The notes beneath the pieces were generated by a model, which saw only the letters and a list, made by a program, of their open reading frames with translations, ran no database searches and had not been told where the DNA came from. From a virus, in the IMG/VR virus record IMGVR_UViG_3300043446_004613, positions 1 through 64,000 of that record: 64,000 nt of DNA; one strand, given 5' to 3'. Made by a program: the position numbers and the translations under genes. Positions 48,768-57,324 of this stretch are shown here, one piece after another (within the stretch, counting starts at the first letter, position 1; the number at the start of each line of letters is the position of its first letter).

Positions 48768-50945
48768 CTAAGCCCTGAATACCTTAGTGCTGGTGTACCC
48801 TTTGCTTGGTAACGGGATGTCCACAGGCGGTGCTTCCGACGACAACTGCACCTGTTGGCCGGTGTAAAGTGTCGGAGAATTCTGGCTCATGATCGTCATT
48901 TTCTCATCCGCGTTGACCGCGTTGAAGAAAGCTCCGGCGGCGGCGTCGGTTGTATCTTTTGACCCGTCTGGCGGATGATCGAACTTCTTATCCATCTCCA
49001 GCAGGTTTTCCGCCTCACGGATCATCTGAGGATTGCGGTGCAGCCGGATGCGGTGTTCTTCAAATCCGGCACGCCAAGCAGTATACACTGACTTGTCCCG
49101 GTCGAGTGACAGCTTGTCGGTAGCAAAGTTTTTAGCCTGAAGTTCCTGAAGGGGAAGTTCGGACTGGTACATGTCCGCCGTAATCAACCCGAAGCGGTAT
49201 CCGCAGACGTCGCGGAGCCAGAAGAAAAAGTCGCGTATCTTGGCGATGCTGATCGGCTTGTTCTGCCCGGCGCAGATTGTCAGGATGAAATCATATTCAA
49301 CGACAAGCCGGTAATCGGAAAAAGGCTGACCGTCGCGTACCAAGCCGTCGACCTTCTGGCTGCCTGCAAGATGGCAGATCGCCACCCCGGCCAGTGTTTG
49401 GGTCGCCAAGTCGATGTGCGCATAACGAAGCGCCTGCGGGTGACGGATCGGTTGGATACGTGAGGATACGCGGGTTAGAAACGTCTTGTGGTTCAGGTAG
49501 TCCCACGCGTGCTTTTTGTCCTCCATGCTCAACGGAATGTGACCGACACCGGGCATGAGCGGATCAGGCACCTTCTCTTCAACCGATACCGCTAGGCAGT
49601 GCTCGATGTCGATTAGGCTTGGGAATAAGCGGTGAGCACCTCCAACGCTGATACCTGACAGGTTTTGCAGCTGCGCTTTGCAGTTACGCCGAAAAGCTTC
49701 GATGTAAAACTTAGGCACCAGTTCCGTCCGTGCGCCGTTAGGCGGCTCTTCGTGGATGTCGGTTCCTATCTTGGAGCCGTCTTCTTTATACCAGCCGCTC
49801 AACATGTACGGCTCCATGTTTTTCAAGCCATACGCGACACGGAACCAGTGATGATCCGGGCCGATACCCGGTAGTGCGTGCCGTTTGATCTTGTAGACGG
49901 CGTTGCGGATGACCAGCTGACTGACCTCTTCTTCGGCGACGCCGGGAGCCAGTGTGCGGTTGTTGATTTCGCGCACGCGATTAGCTTCGTCGATTTCGGA
50001 TACAACCTTTTCAGTGAAGCTCGATTCGTCCGCCGCTGAAGAGGCGATGATGGAGAGCGCCGGAAGAAACGTGGCTACCTTCTGGAAACGGTTGGCGATA
50101 CGTGTGCGCACTTGATCGTAAAGCTCGTACGCTTTCAAGTCCGGGTCTTTTTCCAGACGGAAGTTACCTTCGTCCAGCCCGATACCGACAAGGTTACGAC
50201 CCAGCACGTGCTGGCCTTTTGAACCGGCAGTCAGCCAGATACGCGAGCTTCCGCCGTCAGGCAGGGTATGCTGCATCGGGATGCGGTAGCTGCTGTAATC
50301 GCTTTCCGGGTCAAACCCGCAGATTTCGATGAAATAGGCGCTATCAGCCATGAAGCTCATCGCGGTACCAAACGCGGTATCTTTCACAGCTTCTTTCGTA
50401 ACGGACAGCAGGTTGTATACGATATTGGAGTTACGGTTCAGACCGAAATAGTTCTGCGGATTCTTCAAGAGCGTAGACAGCATCAAACGGTACAGAATCA
50501 GCGTCACCATGATGACAGTCTTTCCGATACCGAGTGATCCGGTGATGACCATGTTATGGATTTTGCTCTCCAAATCCATGTGTTCGTTCAGCAGGCTTAT
50601 CCATGCAGGCCACATGCCTTCGTTTTCACCGGGCACGTGTCGCCACGTCTTTCCGAGGTAAAAATCGTCTTCAATGAACTCCTTGATCGTTGGCGGTTTT
50701 CGGATGTAGTCGAAGTGCCACAGCTGCTGGATCACCGCTTGATCCATCCGCTGGTTCTTGGCAGCCGCTTCCAGCATAGCCTTAGCAATACCTTGCAGGC
50801 GCTGCCATTCAAGGTCGGTCAGCGACGGATCACGCCTATCAAAGATAAACGGGCGCTCGCCTGCCAAGACTTGCTCAGCATGCCGTTCGGCGCGTTCCGT
50901 GGGCATAGGGTGAACCACGGTTTTCTTCTCGTTCGTACCAGTCAT
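48768..50945 (-). CDS. terL: Terminase large subunit
   Basis: 725 residues. Walker A GSLGIGKT (136-143), Walker B LVGIGLDEGNF (252-262, Asp258-Glu259), and an RNase H-like nuclease half with RYAHIDLATQ (about 510), LITADMYQS and DTTDAAAG supplying the three acidic positions. It packages phage DNA into the prohead and cuts it. A long N-terminal extension and a C-terminal tail are unusual. The preceding genes include a TerS candidate. Confidence 0.9.
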   Translation of the reverse strand: MTGTNEKKTVVHPMPTERAERHAEQVLAGERPFIFDRRDPSLTDLEWQRLQGIAKAMLEAAAKNQRMDQAVIQQLWHFDYIRKPPTIKEFIEDDFYLGKTWRHVPGENEGMWPAWISLLNEHMDLESKIHNMVITGSLGIGKTVIMVTLILYRLMLSTLLKNPQNYFGLNRNSNIVYNLLSVTKEAVKDTAFGTAMSFMADSAYFIEICGFDPESDYSSYRIPMQHTLPDGGSSRIWLTAGSKGQHVLGRNLVGIGLDEGNFRLEKDPDLKAYELYDQVRTRIANRFQKVATFLPALSIIASSAADESSFTEKVVSEIDEANRVREINNRTLAPGVAEEEVSQLVIRNAVYKIKRHALPGIGPDHHWFRVAYGLKNMEPYMLSGWYKEDGSKIGTDIHEEPPNGARTELVPKFYIEAFRRNCKAQLQNLSGISVGGAHRLFPSLIDIEHCLAVSVEEKVPDPLMPGVGHIPLSMEDKKHAWDYLNHKTFLTRVSSRIQPIRHPQALRYAHIDLATQTLAGVAICHLAGSQKVDGLVRDGQPFSDYRLVVEYDFILTICAGQNKPISIAKIRDFFFWLRDVCGYRFGLITADMYQSELPLQELQAKNFATDKLSLDRDKSVYTAWRAGFEEHRIRLHRNPQMIREAENLLEMDKKFDHPPDGSKDTTDAAAGAFFNAVNADEKMTIMSQNSPTLYTGQQVQLSSEAPPVDIPLPSKGYTSTKVFRA

Positions 50946-51225
50946 TGATTGTAAAGCCTTTGTCGGTCAGCAGGTATACCAGCTTCGGCTTGGGAAGTCC
51001 GGGTATCATACGAAATGTGTTTGTACGCCGCAGCATCCCACGTTTTACCAAGAAGCTCAGCTTCATAGCTGCCAGCATCTGCATCGATCGAACGGGTTTG
51101 TGCGGCCACATTATCGCAGCGAACTCCCGAGCCGATAGCTGCACGTGCTGTGCAATTATCCGTAGTGTTTTTATGACAAACGGAGTGCATGGATAAGGTA
51201 TTCTTGGATCGCGACGTCTACACAT
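50875..51225 (-). CDS. Winged-helix-like protein
   Basis: 116 residues overlapping terL by 71 nt. IKTLRIIAQHVQLSAREFAA, MLAAMKLSFLVKRGMLRR and LVYLLTDKGFTIN follow a winged-helix layout. A DNA-binding role next to the terminase (pac recognition or regulation) is conceivable. The overlap length makes the 3' end less certain. Confidence 0.5.
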   Translation of the reverse strand: MCRRRDPRIPYPCTPFVIKTLRIIAQHVQLSAREFAAIMWPHKPVRSMQMLAAMKLSFLVKRGMLRRTNTFRMIPGLPKPKLVYLLTDKGFTINDWYEREENRGSPYAHGTRRTAC

Positions 51226-51664
51226 TCCAGTTGTTCAGTAACGCTTTTTGTTCAGCAGCGCGGCGTTCGGCCTCGGAACGAAACAGATAAACCGCACACT
51301 GGCCTGCATATACTTTGGCTAACTCGCCCAGCGCAGGTAAAATCTTTGCGCCGTTCACCAGCTGCCAGCTGTAGTGGCTGGTGAAAGCGATAGCTAGTTC
51401 GTATACGTGGTAGTCGCGCAGAGCACGCACCGCACGTTCACCTGCTGTATACGTCAAATAGGGCAGCACGTCGTTGCTTTTCTGCGTCGATTTCTTCGAC
51501 GTTCCGAGCATGAGCATGTGCTGGTCGAACCAAGTATCGGGCGGAAACGTCTCGACACGGTTTGGCTCTTCAAGGGAATAGCCAACCATCTGGCCGTCCA
51601 TGAAATGGAACCAGAGGCTGGTTGTGCTTCCAAAGCCTGCCAAACATTCTTTGCTTGCTGTCAT
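51218..51664 (-). CDS. Hypothetical protein in packaging region
   Basis: 148 residues, mixed fold (LWFHFMDGQMVGYSLEEPNR) with a C-terminal helix (FRSEAERRAAEQKALLNNW). Not recognised. Confidence 0.5.
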   Translation of the reverse strand: MTASKECLAGFGSTTSLWFHFMDGQMVGYSLEEPNRVETFPPDTWFDQHMLMLGTSKKSTQKSNDVLPYLTYTAGERAVRALRDYHVYELAIAFTSHYSWQLVNGAKILPALGELAKVYAGQCAVYLFRSEAERRAAEQKALLNNWNV

Positions 51665-51683
51665 TACAACAAAGAACGGAAAA

Positions 51684-52523
51684 TCAGGTCGTATGCGCGG
51701 GAGTTACTTCAATTTTCGCAGGAGCCGTGTCTTCCTCGAAATCTTCCGGCGGGTCTGGTGGCGGTTCTGGTGGAACAGCTTGGGCCAGCTGCGCATCAAG
51801 CTGCTTCTGGAGCTTGTGCAACGTCTTACGGATGATTTCGCGACCTTGCGGCGTTGTGCCTTCCCACATCTTTTTGGACTCTTCGTCGGAAACCTTACGA
51901 GCCGAATCCGCTTTTTCAAGAGTCGAGTTGATGTCTACAGCTTTAGCGTTTGAATCGATAGAATCCATCAGCTTAGGCAGGTCTTCGTTTACGGTGCGCC
52001 ACAACACGATCGACTCACTGGTGGAAATCTTGCCGTACGTGGAAGCGTTGTTGATGGCTCGCAAAGACCGGTCACGCACCGTCAGGTAGGTTTGAACAGC
52101 TTCAAGATCAGAGTAGAGCTTCAGTGTCTTAACGATGTCGACCTTTTCCAGCACGCCGGTAGCGATCAGCTTCAAGAACGGTACGGCCTTCTCGATGCTT
52201 TCTCCGGTGATGAACGCGTTCAACGCGTGCTTGAGATGCTCATTGACGACGCTCGGAGGCTCCGGCGGCGGTATCTTAGGATCAAGCGCCGCCTTGGCGA
52301 TGACATTATTCAGTACGTCGTCAGGTGACGTAGGCAGGACAAGAGAAGGCGTGCCCATCTCAGCCTTGCGGGCAGAGATTACTTCGCAGTTCGTCCCAGA
52401 CATTTTAACTTCCGGCGGTTTAACCTCCGGTGCGGCGATGTCTTTTGTAACCGCTGGCTGTTTAGGCTTGCGGGTTTTTGGTCTTGGGTGAACTTTCGGT
52501 TTTTGCTTATCCGCGTCAGCCAT
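51684..52523 (-). CDS. Helical protein, small-terminase candidate by position
   Basis: 279 residues. Basic Pro/Lys-rich start (PKVHPRPKTRKPKQPAVTK), a helical core (about 90-250; LKLYSDLEAVQTYLTVRDRS) and a Pro/Glu tail (PPEPPPDPPEDFEEDTAP). Size and location two genes before terL fit a small terminase or connector-associated protein, but no HTH is clear. Function inferred by position only. Confidence 0.45.
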   Translation of the reverse strand: MADADKQKPKVHPRPKTRKPKQPAVTKDIAAPEVKPPEVKMSGTNCEVISARKAEMGTPSLVLPTSPDDVLNNVIAKAALDPKIPPPEPPSVVNEHLKHALNAFITGESIEKAVPFLKLIATGVLEKVDIVKTLKLYSDLEAVQTYLTVRDRSLRAINNASTYGKISTSESIVLWRTVNEDLPKLMDSIDSNAKAVDINSTLEKADSARKVSDEESKKMWEGTTPQGREIIRKTLHKLQKQLDAQLAQAVPPEPPPDPPEDFEEDTAPAKIEVTPAHTT

Positions 52524-52711
52524 TAGCCACAGAGGTTCTGTTTGACTGCGGCGCGGCGATTTTCAGGAACCGGCTGGCCGTTGCTTTCAGCAAGCTGGTT
52601 GCGCTTGGCTGCTTCAGACGCAGCTTCGTGCTGCGATACCGGGGCAGTCACACGCTGTCCATTTTGGATGACGACGAATTTACCGTCTGTCGGGTTGTTT
52701 ACGTTTTCCAT
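52523..52711 (-). CDS. Small hypothetical protein
   Basis: 62 residues, start of the leftward packaging operon. FVVIQNGQRVTAPVSQHEAA, then Lys/Asn-rich. Possibly a decoration or scaffold-like peptide; unknown. Confidence 0.5.
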   Translation of the reverse strand: MENVNNPTDGKFVVIQNGQRVTAPVSQHEAASEAAKRNQLAESNGQPVPENRRAAVKQNLCG

Positions 52712-52772
52712 ACAGGTCTATAGAACAGAATATCGCGGTTACTTTGGGCCATCAACAGCGAAGACCCTCACA

Positions 52773-52779
52773 GTAGTTA
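52773..52779 (+). promoter_or_regulatory. GTAGTTA start-proximal motif
   Basis: GTAGTTA 4 nt before the GTG at 52784. The 20 nt around the start match those at 55691 except one base. Confidence 0.5.
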
Positions 52780-52783
52780 CAGC

Positions 52784-53035
52784 GTGAACGCGACACCGCT
52801 TGATATGTTCAGAACCAAACCCGCCGTTGATACGGAGGATTTGGCCTTGTCGTTCATTGAGGAAGAAGTCGGACGTTTCGACTGGGTCAACAACTGGCCT
52901 AAGATAAAGGAGTCAGGTAATGCCCGCTGGCGCGTGCAGAACTGGCTGGACGCCTTGGGAGTCGAACACAGCGCCGACGAGATTGTTTCCTACTTGGATA
53001 AGCTCGTGGCCGAGCGGACAGGTCGTTGGCTCTGA
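52784..53035 (+). CDS. Hypothetical protein
   Basis: 83 residues from GTG 52784. Helical: LALSFIEEEVGRFDWVNNW, ARWRVQNWLDALGVEHSAD. No tag despite a start region nearly identical to tagged gene 55691. Unknown. Confidence 0.6.
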   Translation: MNATPLDMFRTKPAVDTEDLALSFIEEEVGRFDWVNNWPKIKESGNARWRVQNWLDALGVEHSADEIVSYLDKLVAERTGRWL

Positions 53036-53058
53036 CCGGGTCGCCTCATCCGTAAACA

Positions 53059-53514
53059 ATGACGAAAAGACTAACTCCGCTGGGGCTGGCGCTATTGCTG
53101 GCCGTAACCCTCGTTCCAATCACCGGCTGTGAAACCACACAAGACGCGGTTCAACGTGCGCAGATCATTGACGATACAGCCATTCTGTTGCGTAGCGCTG
53201 CTCGTAACGGCGCGATGCTGGCAATCGAAGATCACCCGGAATCAGCAAAGTACTTTGAACTGGCGCGTGCAGTCATTGCCGATTTTGCCACAGGCACGGA
53301 CTATTCACCTGATGCGTTCAAAGCGGCCATGCAGGCAAATATCAAGCAGTTGAACGACAAGTGGGTTAAGTTTGGCGTATACAACGTCACTGACTTGTAC
53401 GAGCTTTACTATGGTCGCTATGTGCGCGATCAGGTCAACGGTAACGTTGTCGCGAATAAATTCCTGAACGCTATTCAGGAAGGCTTTAAGCAGGCGCTAG
53501 AATCTAAGCCGTAA
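53059..53514 (+). CDS. Putative lipoprotein
   Basis: 151 residues. Signal peptide (KRLTPLGLALLLAVTLVPITGC) interrupted here at Cys about 24; lipobox ITGC. The mature part is helical (AQIIDDTAILLRSAARNGAM; YGRYVRDQVNGN). Likely lipid-anchored in the periplasm. Followed by a hairpin. Confidence 0.7.
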   Translation: MTKRLTPLGLALLLAVTLVPITGCETTQDAVQRAQIIDDTAILLRSAARNGAMLAIEDHPESAKYFELARAVIADFATGTDYSPDAFKAAMQANIKQLNDKWVKFGVYNVTDLYELYYGRYVRDQVNGNVVANKFLNAIQEGFKQALESKP

Positions 53515-53533
53515 GTATACAGCACTGGCTATT

Positions 53534-53576
53534 GACGCTAACTGCTGGCGCTTACAGGACGACAGCAGTTAGCGTC
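53534..53576. terminator. 14-bp perfect hairpin between convergent genes
   Basis: GACGCTAACTGCTG (53534-53547) pairs perfectly with 53563-53576; loop 15 nt. It lies between the genes ending at 53514 (+) and 53538 (-), with one arm in the coding end of the latter. Likely bidirectional terminator; no T tract. Confidence 0.55.
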
Positions 53577-54365
53577 GATATGGTGGGAATCACTCACCAC
53601 TGTCCATTTTTTGTGGTCAATGATGTGCTTGATGTACGGTTGGTATTCTGCGCTTGGCCGATTGTTGTTTTTACCCTTGCACTGAATGATACCGCCATCG
53701 TGTACTTCGAGCGTCACGTGCGGTTTGTTGTGCAGGTCACGCAGGCTGTAGTAGTCGTAGTTTTCAGCCGTACGGAAGCGGTTAAAATAGGTGCCATTAC
53801 CGATGCAATGGTTCATAAGGCGACCTTCGCGCTCAAACTGAAGTGTGCTGACCAGCTTAACCCAGCTGATGTGATCGTCGTAGCGGAAAATCGTAACGGG
53901 CTTGTCGGTCACATAATTCCATACGTTTTCCGATACATCCTTATACCAGAGGATAGAAGCATCAACCGCAACAGGGAAAGCGATGCGGTCAAGACGGCGC
54001 AACCGTGTATCGGTCGGCTTTAAGCTGTTAAACCAGATGACGATAATGTCCAAGCACTGCCACAGGTTGCGGCGGCGAACTTGAATCGGGTCAAACCAGT
54101 ATATCAGCTGTCCGGCAGCGAGACTGCTTACTGCCCATGCAGGAAGACTAGCAGCAGGAAAGTATTTGTAGGCCGAGTCTTCTTTTTCAAAGCGCTCGTC
54201 GTCAGTCAACAGCCGGTAATTGGCGTTTACGTCCTTTTCCGGCAATTTGCTGATGATGTGATTACGTGCTACCGACATGACCCAGCGGCTGGCCGGTTCA
54301 TGTACGCAGCGGGCCGCGTAGCGGCGAAGTTCGCGTTCAATGTCAGCGACGTTGAGTACATTCAT
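53538..54365 (-). CDS. PcfJ-like protein
   Basis: 275 residues. The C-terminal half has RLMNHCIGNGTYF (182-194), SLRDLHNKPHVTLEV (207-221) and IIQCKGKNNN (226-235), the signature order of PcfJ-like domains seen in plasmid and phage proteins. WFDPIQVRRRNL (90-101) is shared with gene 54435-55691. Activity is not established. Driven by its own promoter. Confidence 0.65.
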   Translation of the reverse strand: MNVLNVADIERELRRYAARCVHEPASRWVMSVARNHIISKLPEKDVNANYRLLTDDERFEKEDSAYKYFPAASLPAWAVSSLAAGQLIYWFDPIQVRRRNLWQCLDIIVIWFNSLKPTDTRLRRLDRIAFPVAVDASILWYKDVSENVWNYVTDKPVTIFRYDDHISWVKLVSTLQFEREGRLMNHCIGNGTYFNRFRTAENYDYYSLRDLHNKPHVTLEVHDGGIIQCKGKNNNRPSAEYQPYIKHIIDHKKWTVVSDSHHIDANCCRPVSASS

Positions 54366-54372
54366 GCCGGAA

Positions 54373-54402
54373 TGTATACATTACGGCAGGCAGCCAGTTC
54401 AA
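54373..54402 (-). promoter_or_regulatory. sigma70-like promoter, 18-nt spacer
   Basis: TTGAAC (54402-54397), 18-nt spacer, TATACA (54378-54373) in TGTATACA, AT tract AAAATTTTA upstream. Start codon at 54365. Confidence 0.5.
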
Positions 54403-54434
54403 GTAAAATTTTATGATGACTGTTAAAAACGTGT

Positions 54435-55691
54435 CTACGCAGGCTGAGGCTGACCGATAACGCCACGCAAACGAGCTTCACCTTGATTACCGTTACGATA
54501 TGCCTGAACAGCGCGGGCAAGTTCGCTGCTGCCGCGTTTAAGCAATTCCATAGGGAAACGCTGCGCATCAGCAAAAAGAGGCGCGACATTGCGGGCTTCT
54601 TCCGCAGTGATCTGGCTGTTGTAAGGATTGCGCACCTGTCCTGACTCGAAATGCGCCAGCACATAGGGACGGTCGTTTCGATCGGCAAAATAAAGTGGGC
54701 CTTGGTTTGCGTAAGTGTCCGCATGGCTACCTTTAGTACACCAAGTAGGCCAGTACCCTTCACCGTTTTCAGCGGGTGTTAGATTGCCCATTCGCCACAA
54801 CGCAGCGTCAACAGCACGACGGCTGAACGCTTTGACTGTTTCCGGGAAAATGGTTTTGCGCAACGTATATTCGCCATGCTGTGCAATCGTCTTGCCGTCT
54901 TTGGTGAACACCCACGGCTTTTCTTTCACTTCAACCGTGAAGTCAGCTGACTTTTTAAGGACGTCACGGAAACCGGCAACATCGTCGGCTTTCATGCCTT
55001 TGAGGCGGTCAAGCAGAGCATCCGCTTCCTGACCGTTGATGATCTCAACCTGCTCTTCACGGTTCATGGTCGCCATGTTCTTGTTGCGGTTGTTCTGATA
55101 GAAATTTGACAACACCGCCTGATAATTCAGGAAATTAACGACATTGTTTAGCCTAATGAAAAGCTCACGGCGGCGTGTTTGGATTGGATCAAAATGATGC
55201 AGTTCCTTCTCGTCGTTTCCTGCTGCCGTCATCCACGGCTGGAGTTCGCTCTTGGTCGGCGGTTCGCCAAAAGCACGCTTGGCTTTAGCCTTGGTCGGCT
55301 TGAATTTTTGGAACGACTGCTCGATGTCTTTCTGCACGACTGGCTCGTGCAGCGCCGTCGTGTAAGTGCGCTTCTCAGGATCGTACTCTTCGCGCACAGG
55401 CAGCGGGCTTTTCGGTGATTCAGATTCCGGCTTTCCGTGCGCCATCCAACCGCCCTTCGGAGAGTAGTAATACTTGCTTGAACCATGAGGGCGAGGCTCG
55501 GCTTTCGCCACATACGGTTCTTTAAGGAGACGGTCAATGTTTACAAGAAAATAGCGGGGTACGCGCTTGAACCATCCCTGAGCGCGTGGGTCGCTGAGCT
55601 TGGCAGCAAGCTTGTTGATCTCGTTATCAATGTCTTTGACGTTGATCACGTTCAATTCCAGCAGCAAATCGACAAGTATATTAGCGTTCAC
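54435..55691 (-). CDS. Tagged paralogue of PcfJ-like protein
   Basis: 418 residues from the GTG at 55691 with GTAGTTA 4 nt before it. N-terminal tag-like NANILVDLLLELNVINVKDI (2-21). HFDPIQTRRRELF parallels the gene downstream. WPTWCTKGSHADTY, then NQGPLYFADRNDRPYVL is the C-T...G-P-L-Y module found in phage proteins related to PcfJ. The longer frame to 55790 is rejected. Candidate tagged virion protein. Confidence 0.65.
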   Translation of the reverse strand: MNANILVDLLLELNVINVKDIDNEINKLAAKLSDPRAQGWFKRVPRYFLVNIDRLLKEPYVAKAEPRPHGSSKYYYSPKGGWMAHGKPESESPKSPLPVREEYDPEKRTYTTALHEPVVQKDIEQSFQKFKPTKAKAKRAFGEPPTKSELQPWMTAAGNDEKELHHFDPIQTRRRELFIRLNNVVNFLNYQAVLSNFYQNNRNKNMATMNREEQVEIINGQEADALLDRLKGMKADDVAGFRDVLKKSADFTVEVKEKPWVFTKDGKTIAQHGEYTLRKTIFPETVKAFSRRAVDAALWRMGNLTPAENGEGYWPTWCTKGSHADTYANQGPLYFADRNDRPYVLAHFESGQVRNPYNSQITAEEARNVAPLFADAQRFPMELLKRGSSELARAVQAYRNGNQGEARLRGVIGQPQPA

Positions 55692-55695
55692 GCAG

Positions 55696-55702
55696 TAACT
55701 AC
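55696..55702 (-). promoter_or_regulatory. GTAGTTA start-proximal motif
   Basis: GTAGTTA 4 nt before the GTG at 55691, in a 15-nt divergent spacer that is palindromic (CAGTA-AC-TACTG). Confidence 0.5.
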
Positions 55703-55706
55703 TGAT

Positions 55707-56165
55707 ATGATTGATAGTTCCACGTTTGATGCTCGGTTGAATACCTGCCGGGCCTGTGAATTTTGGCGCGGGGTATGCGTAAAAGGGCACGCTTTGCGGG
55801 GCGACCTAGGCTGTCCCGACAAGAAGTTTGAGGGCATAAATGGTGCCGGTTACGTAGTAAGCCTGCCTTTTGCAGAACGGCAGCTACCGGCAGTAAGCGC
55901 GTCAGGCTGCTGCGGTTCGGTAGCGGAGCAGGAGATAAAACCAATGTCGTGGCGACAGGTTTGGGATCATTTTACAGCGTCGATGAAGACGTGGTCAGCT
56001 TCTGGGTTTGAGCTTGCCGACAATAGCTTGTATCTGCACCGCTTGAGCGTTTGCCACAACTGTCCTAAAAGCCAGTACCAGTGGTATCAATGTCGTCAGT
56101 GTAAATGCCTTGTTTACACAAAAACAAAGTTGAGTACAGAAAGCTGCCCGCTTGGTTTCTGGTAG
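55707..56165 (+). CDS. Cys-rich zinc-binding protein
   Basis: 152 residues from ATG 55707. CRACEFWRGVCVKG with GDLGCP near the N terminus and C-terminal C-x2-C / C-x2-C-x2-C (CHNCPKS, CRQCKCL, then SCPLG) make two zinc-ribbon-like units common in phage proteins. Its stop TAG is part of the GTAGTTA before the next gene. Function unknown. Confidence 0.65.
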   Translation: MIDSSTFDARLNTCRACEFWRGVCVKGHALRGDLGCPDKKFEGINGAGYVVSLPFAERQLPAVSASGCCGSVAEQEIKPMSWRQVWDHFTASMKTWSASGFELADNSLYLHRLSVCHNCPKSQYQWYQCRQCKCLVYTKTKLSTESCPLGFW

Positions 56166-56168
56166 TTA
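56162..56168 (+). promoter_or_regulatory. GTAGTTA start-proximal motif
   Basis: GTAGTTA 5 nt before the ATG at 56174, overlapping the upstream TAG stop. Confidence 0.5.
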
Positions 56169-56173
56169 AAAGC

Positions 56174-56533
56174 ATGAAGTTTTACACATTTGCTGCTGTC
56201 ATCGCCGCGCTCGTTGTAGCGGCCATCTATTCCCACAACTGGGACTTGGCTATCAGCATCGTAACGCCAGTCATCGTTACGTCTATCGCGAAATACATCC
56301 CAAAACTTCCTAAATGGGCGCTTCCCGTGAGCACGCCGCTGATCGGAATGGTGCTCGGTATCGTGCTGGATAAGCTCGGAGCAGCTAGTCTCAGCTGGTT
56401 CGATACCGCCAAAGCTGGTGCGCTGGCGGTTTTTATACGTGAATCTTGGAACCAAGCTGTCACAAAGCAGATGGCTGAGCCTGACGCGCCTGCCCAAGTT
56501 CCCACCGTCACTTCGTCAGGTAGCAACGGCTGA
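56174..56533 (+). CDS. Holin-like membrane protein
   Basis: 119 residues. Hydrophobic N-terminal helix (FYTFAAVIAALVVAAIYSH), a second around 25-42 (LAISIVTPVIVTSIAKYI) and a third near 52-70 (ALPVSTPLIGMVLGIVLD), then a polar tail. Size and topology fit a holin or other small phage membrane protein. No endolysin is recognised nearby. Confidence 0.55.
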   Translation: MKFYTFAAVIAALVVAAIYSHNWDLAISIVTPVIVTSIAKYIPKLPKWALPVSTPLIGMVLGIVLDKLGAASLSWFDTAKAGALAVFIRESWNQAVTKQMAEPDAPAQVPTVTSSGSNG

Positions 56534-57166
56534 AGTCAATATGCCATTGATAAACGTAAGCTGGTAGTGGGTTTGGCCGTTACGCGAATCACCGGCCCAA
56601 ACTGTGTATGTTCCGCTGAGGCCTATGCTCAATCTATTCATGGCTTGTTGAGCTACAGAACCAGCAGAAGTTGCAGTTACCTGTGCTTGTTGAGCTAAAT
56701 TCGTACCGGTAACAGCAATCTCATAAGCGGACTGAGCTAAATTCGTACCGGTAACAGCAATCTCATAAGCGGACTGAGCTAAATTCGTACCGGTAACAGC
56801 AATCTCATAAGCGGACTGAGCTAAATTCGTACCGGTAACAGCAATCTCATAAGCGGACTGAGCTAAATTCGTACCGGTAACAGCCAGTTCGTAGGCCAAG
56901 TCAGCGGTTGTTGTTCCGTTACTATCGCACGACGAGTACTCGTAAAGCAGCGACAGGATCGACCACTTGGATGACGTCTGCGGATTCTCGTTGGTGTTGT
57001 CTACAACGCAGATGTACATGGCACTACCGTAAGTGACAACGTCCATCTGGGATGCGCTGTATGCGGTAGAACCTGACCAAAGGCCGGTGTAGTTGTAATC
57101 ACCGACGTTGTCGACGTAACGCGTGGTCTTACTCGCGTCTGCAAAGCTGTATACACAGATGTTCAT
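56516..57166 (-). CDS. Fibre-like protein with 14-residue repeats
   Basis: 216 residues. N-terminal WSGSTAYSASQMDVVTYG... is a CBM5/12-like carbohydrate-binding pattern. Five near-identical 14-residue repeats (AQSAYEIAVTGTNL) follow, encoded by a 42-nt tandem DNA repeat, probably a trimeric coiled coil. C-terminal TYTVWAGDSRNGQTHYQLTF. Likely a fibre or adhesin. ATGA overlap upstream. Confidence 0.65.
   Translation of the reverse strand: MNICVYSFADASKTTRYVDNVGDYNYTGLWSGSTAYSASQMDVVTYGSAMYICVVDNTNENPQTSSKWSILSLLYEYSSCDSNGTTTADLAYELAVTGTNLAQSAYEIAVTGTNLAQSAYEIAVTGTNLAQSAYEIAVTGTNLAQSAYEIAVTGTNLAQQAQVTATSAGSVAQQAMNRLSIGLSGTYTVWAGDSRNGQTHYQLTFINGILTSAVAT
56691..56884. repeat. 42-nt tandem repeat, about 4.6 copies
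   Basis: Exact 42-nt units (phase TGAGCTAAATTCG...) at 56691, 56733, 56775 and 56817, then a partial unit. Divisible by three, so copy changes keep the frame. Confidence 0.85.
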
Positions 57167-57324
57167 AAGCGCTGGAAAATCAATACAAGGTTGTTTAGGT
57201 GTACGAAAGTAGACGCAAGCGTATAACCAGCTACGGCGTTAATGTGGCACAGATCAGCAATCGCTTTATCAAGCTCAATTCCTGTCTTAGCCATATCGAT
57301 GCGTTGGACAACTACGTCGGTCAT
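57163..57324 (-). CDS. Small helical protein
   Basis: 53 residues from ATG 57324 (MTDVVVQRIDMAKTGIELDK...), coupled by ATGA overlaps to both neighbours (57166 and 57321). Helical and amphipathic. Likely accessory to the fibre or lipoprotein operon. Confidence 0.6.
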   Translation of the reverse strand: MTDVVVQRIDMAKTGIELDKAIADLCHINAVAGYTLASTFVHLNNLVLIFQRL

